From Rhyacophila brunnea (lineage: Eukaryota > Arthropoda > Insecta > Trichoptera > Rhyacophilidae), in assembly GCA_022495005.1 (NCBI GenBank), contig JAGYXB010002078.1, positions 175,573 to 239,572 of the forward strand: a DNA stretch of 64,000 nucleotides. The letters run 5' to 3'. Below the pieces are notes generated by a model. That model ran no database searches, was not told the DNA's origin, and worked only from the letters and a program-made list of their open reading frames with translations. Positions within the stretch are counted from its first letter, which is position 1, and each line of letters begins with the position of its first letter. Both the position numbers and the translations under genes were made by a program. Of this stretch, positions 60,854 through 64,000 are shown one piece after another.

Positions 60854-61184
60854 TTTTTAAATGGATAATTATTTTAAGTCTTAAAATCAAATTATAATTG
60901 TCGGCATCCAACGACGTTTGACATTCATTACGTCGATTAGTTTTGTTTTTTATTTTCATTCAAAAATCGAATAGTTAATATTACTTTGGAAATATTTTTG
61001 GCTGTACAGAAAATTTTTCTCTATTCAATTAAATTTATTAAAAATAAATTCAAAACATAATTTTATAAATGAATTGTCCATATTCAAAGCACTGCTTGTT
61101 GAATAAACAGATGGGCATGCACATGATAACATAATGAGGTTTTGAAGTGTATAGTAAAGTTGCATACAAAAAATTCTTGGCAGC
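60854..61184. other. Immediate 5' flank of the dynein gene
   Basis: The 330 bp upstream of the start codon should hold the 5' untranslated region and core promoter. It is AT-rich, and I could not identify a TATA box, initiator or upstream exon with any confidence. Confidence 0.4.
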
Positions 61185-61580
61185 ATCACGGTGTGTCCGG
61201 AAACTTGTACGTATGAAATTCACCACATCACACTTCACCGTGAAATGTTGTCTCGGAAATGTATGGCCGTATATTAAAGACCGTCCAACCTCTTTGGGTC
61301 GTATAGTACTGACATAAAATTCATGTCTAAATAAAACACGATTCTTGTTGGCTTACACATACTGGATTATTTGTTAGGTTAGTTTAAGTTAGGTTAGATT
61401 TTTTTTTTCATTTTTGAATTCATAAATTTTGCCGAAATTAGCTATGAAAATTGAATTAATGTTCATATTGAATCTAATAAAATTGGAGACCGTATAGTAT
61501 ACGGTCATCTATTTCCGATAAGAAACCTCACGGCGAACAGTGATACGGTGAAATGTTTTACGTACAATTTACATGTAACC
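61185..61580. mobile_element. Inverted-repeat element upstream of the dynein gene (copy 2 of 53165 family)
   Basis: The left gtgtccggaaacttgtacgt and right ttttacgtacaatttacatg are inverted with divergence. Internal ccgtatattaaagaccgt and tatagtatacggtcatct add further palindromy. It has the same family order as 53165-53650. Confidence 0.65.
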
Positions 61581-63131
61581 TCGCGTTGGACCTACTAACT
61601 ATTTGTGGATATACTAACACTTCAAGAATATATTATTTTCTAGTATTGGTATTAAAATAAAATTTTGTAAAAAGAAACATAGAATATCATATCTTAAAGT
61701 AGTGTTGCCTTCTCTAGAAGTGTCGTGTACAAAATGTCAATGTTTTTTTCACCAACCAATATTAATCCTGTAATCCCGGGATTGAAATCACCACCTACCT
61801 ACGATTGGAGTTATTTGAGAATTATTCATATATTATCTAGCGCAGATAATTACTATTATGTGTATTAGAAACTGATTTATATTTTACTGCTAAATACTTA
61901 AGACTTAATTGTTTTTGAAAATAAATCCTATTTTTGCAATGTTATCAACACGTCACGCTCGTCAATCAATCAGATAATTGATGAAACTAATTAATTATGT
62001 ATTGTTTTTAAGATAACATAATGAATCTGGGGATAACCTATAATACATTTAAAAAAAATGTGGATTAAGGTATTTATAATATGTTTTCGAAGAGTAGACC
62101 AGGATAACTTTATCATGGTTAAGTACTATATTTTAAGAATAATATAAATTAATAAAATTGTATATTTAGATAATTGTAATAAGTTAACAGTCGGAATGCT
62201 AAGGATTAAACGCGCACAAGTGACAACTCATTACAAAATTAGTTAGGAGCAGATTTTAAAATCGCCATATAGATACTTTCAATATATATGGTGTATAAAT
62301 GTTATTGGTACCGATTTAAGCCGTGGACTGTAATTTGAGGGTGATGCTGGTTGGTTGATTACGGATCTAAGGGTACACAGGATGCCAGAAACTGACCTTT
62401 ATCCTGATAGGGCTGGCGCGCGCAGGGGGCCGGTTCGGTGTTCACGCACTGACGCACTGGTAAGCGGATAGTACACGGATGGATCATATATTATTATGAG
62501 GTTGATGAATGACGATGATAAGTTCAGGATGGATGATAGATATAGACGCGATGTTCACTCATTTCGTAACAGATTTAGTGCAACGAAGGCCGAACATATG
62601 CGTTTTGAGTCACTCGGTAGTTAACGACGGCTAAGCCATCACAAGCCAGCAATGCGACATTTTTCTTGATGTCATTCGAGCTAACTTTTGAAGCAGTCTA
62701 TTTAATTGAATTAATCAATAAACTGTGGTTGAGCGGTGACAGGCCTATACGCACCTGTTGTCTTGAGCTAACTAAAACATAACTTTGATCACGGTCGATC
62801 ATGACCCGTGACTGGTGGTCTTGTGACATGGAGATTTCAGGTTGGTGGAAAGAAAGGATGAATGCGAATATTTGCCCAACCAGTTTTATTATCATTTAAC
62901 AACTCACATATAAATTAATTAGACTTGCACTTCTCCAAATAGAACGTTTATAATCTTAAAATTTAGTAATAATCGATCATTTGAGAATCCTCATATACAG
63001 AATGTTGGAAAGAACACTCTTTTTAACGTGATTTGTAGAATTTACAGTTGCAAAATTAGCGTTCAAGTCAATTTATTCAATTTGGCCTCAAGTACACTGA
63101 TATTCGTTTGATTCTTACTGCCTGCCTATAC
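61581..63131. other. 5' flanking stretch without recognised gene
   Basis: About 1.5 kb, AT-rich except for a GC-rich patch at 62405-62460 (ggctggcgcgcgcagggggc). Only chance frames occur, such as a 65-codon minus-strand frame at 62698-62895. Nothing assignable was seen. Confidence 0.5.
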
Positions 63132-63690
63132 TAGTGGCGAAGGGTGGAGGTAAGCTTTTAATGTTCGACATAAATAGTGCACACTGAACCTTGTCAGTCA
63201 GTCATACTTATTTGTTTTAACTGAACTAAGAATACAATTTTCAGATGTTACTGTATAGTTTTTAAACTTCAATTGAACTCTGCCTAAGCTAAACCATACT
63301 AGTATAAGTTTACTATGGGCGATACGTCAAAAATGGTGTACAGAAGAGGATCTCTTCGAGGATGGTGTTGGTTAGTTTTTTAAAATTGATTGAGCCCTGC
63401 CAAATCAAACGTTAATGGATAAAAAATATTCTTCTATTTATAAAATATCTAAAATTATTTATGGTTTAATGATGGCATAATTTTAGATATTTTGTAGATA
63501 AACAAATATTTTTTGACTATTATCTACTATGGCTTGGATTAGGCAGGGATTAATAGAATTTTAAAAACTAACAAATACTTTGTACACATTGTAGTTTTAG
63601 TTCAATGAAAACAAAAATGTTTGACTGACAAAGTTTATTGTGCGCTATTTATGTCGAATCTTAACAGCCTACCTCCACCCTTCACCACTG
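63132..63690. mobile_element. hAT-like MITE with TAGTGGCGAAGGGTGGAGGT ends
   Basis: The left end agtggcgaagggtggaggta and right end acctccacccttcaccactg are inverted. The flanks gcctatac (63124-63131) and atctatac (63691-63698) share six of eight bases. The inverted similarity extends beyond 100 bp into the element. Confidence 0.78.
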
Positions 63691-64000
63691 ATCTATACAA
63701 TAGATTCTTATTGTTTAAACATTTTTTTATATCAGAATGAGTTTCAAGTAGATACCTATATCATAGCATCCCGTATTTACTATTATTGTCTCGATTTTAT
63801 TTCGACAAACGATTGTCACCAATTAAATAAAAAATAATTTCTAGACTTGGCCCACGACGTTCTTTGCCCGAAGTCACCCTAAGCTAAATAGATGAGATAA
63901 TATTTTTCGAGATAATCTTAGTCATATAATAAACCGTTAAATTAGAGATCTTCACAAATCATTTTGAACTTTCATAGGGGACATCAGTGTTTTCTTTTTA

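Noticed and set aside
62400..62470. GC-rich patch as a CpG-type promoter of the dynein gene
   Set aside because: It is 1.5 kb from the start codon, is only about 60 bp long, and there is no supporting core-promoter motif.
1..64000. CRISPR arrays, bacterial operons or integrated prophage
   Set aside because: No regularly spaced direct repeats, no compact operon structure; the spliced gene and retroposons show eukaryotic nuclear DNA.

Overview
This window is eukaryotic nuclear DNA that is very AT-rich, with long intron-like spaces and dense DNA transposons. The mixture of microsatellite-like TACCTACCTA tracts, very many short hAT-type non-autonomous elements, tRNA-derived SINEs, RTE-type LINE and Helitron debris, and one insect-like axonemal dynein gene points to a hemipteran insect, most likely an aphid. 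The species call is inference; no organism label was available.

The window is dominated by one gene on the minus strand: an inner-arm axonemal dynein heavy chain of the DNAH6 type (the fly Dhc16F class). I assembled 45 coding exons by hand, from the initiator ATG at 60853 down to the distal part of the first stalk helix at about 2694. Every exon is flanked by AG and GT on the minus strand. All intron phases agree, giving one uninterrupted frame of 8355 nt (2785 codons). The model covers the N-terminal tail, the linker, AAA1 to AAA4 and the outgoing stalk coiled coil. The microtubule-binding tip, return helix, AAA5, AAA6 and C-terminal domain must lie to the left of position 1, so the gene is cut by the window edge.

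No other convincing protein-coding gene was found. Positions 1-2693 (intron and transposon debris beyond exon 45) hold a broken Helitron replicase fragment at 1-308, a hAT-like element with TSD at 1512-2132 and a tRNA-derived SINE. Positions 2694-60853 are dynein exons separated by introns of 85 bp to 3 kb, stuffed with transposons. These include several hAT-like elements with 8-bp target duplications, a three-layer nested insertion in intron 23, foldback elements, three SINE copies of one family and relatives of a second, an RTE-type LINE tail, and a repeat carrying a hammerhead-ribozyme-like core. Positions 60854-64000 are the 5' flank, with two more inverted-repeat elements.

The items most worth a second look are the hammerhead-like repeat family with a covarying base pair, the nested hAT insertions reusing one 8-bp site, two candidate extra exons in intron 20, the AAA4 P-loop lysine-to-arginine change, and transposon ends only about 20 bp from two dynein splice donors. 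Repeat families are described from structure seen here (terminal inverted repeats, target-site duplications, internal copies); family names are inference unless a protein motif is cited.
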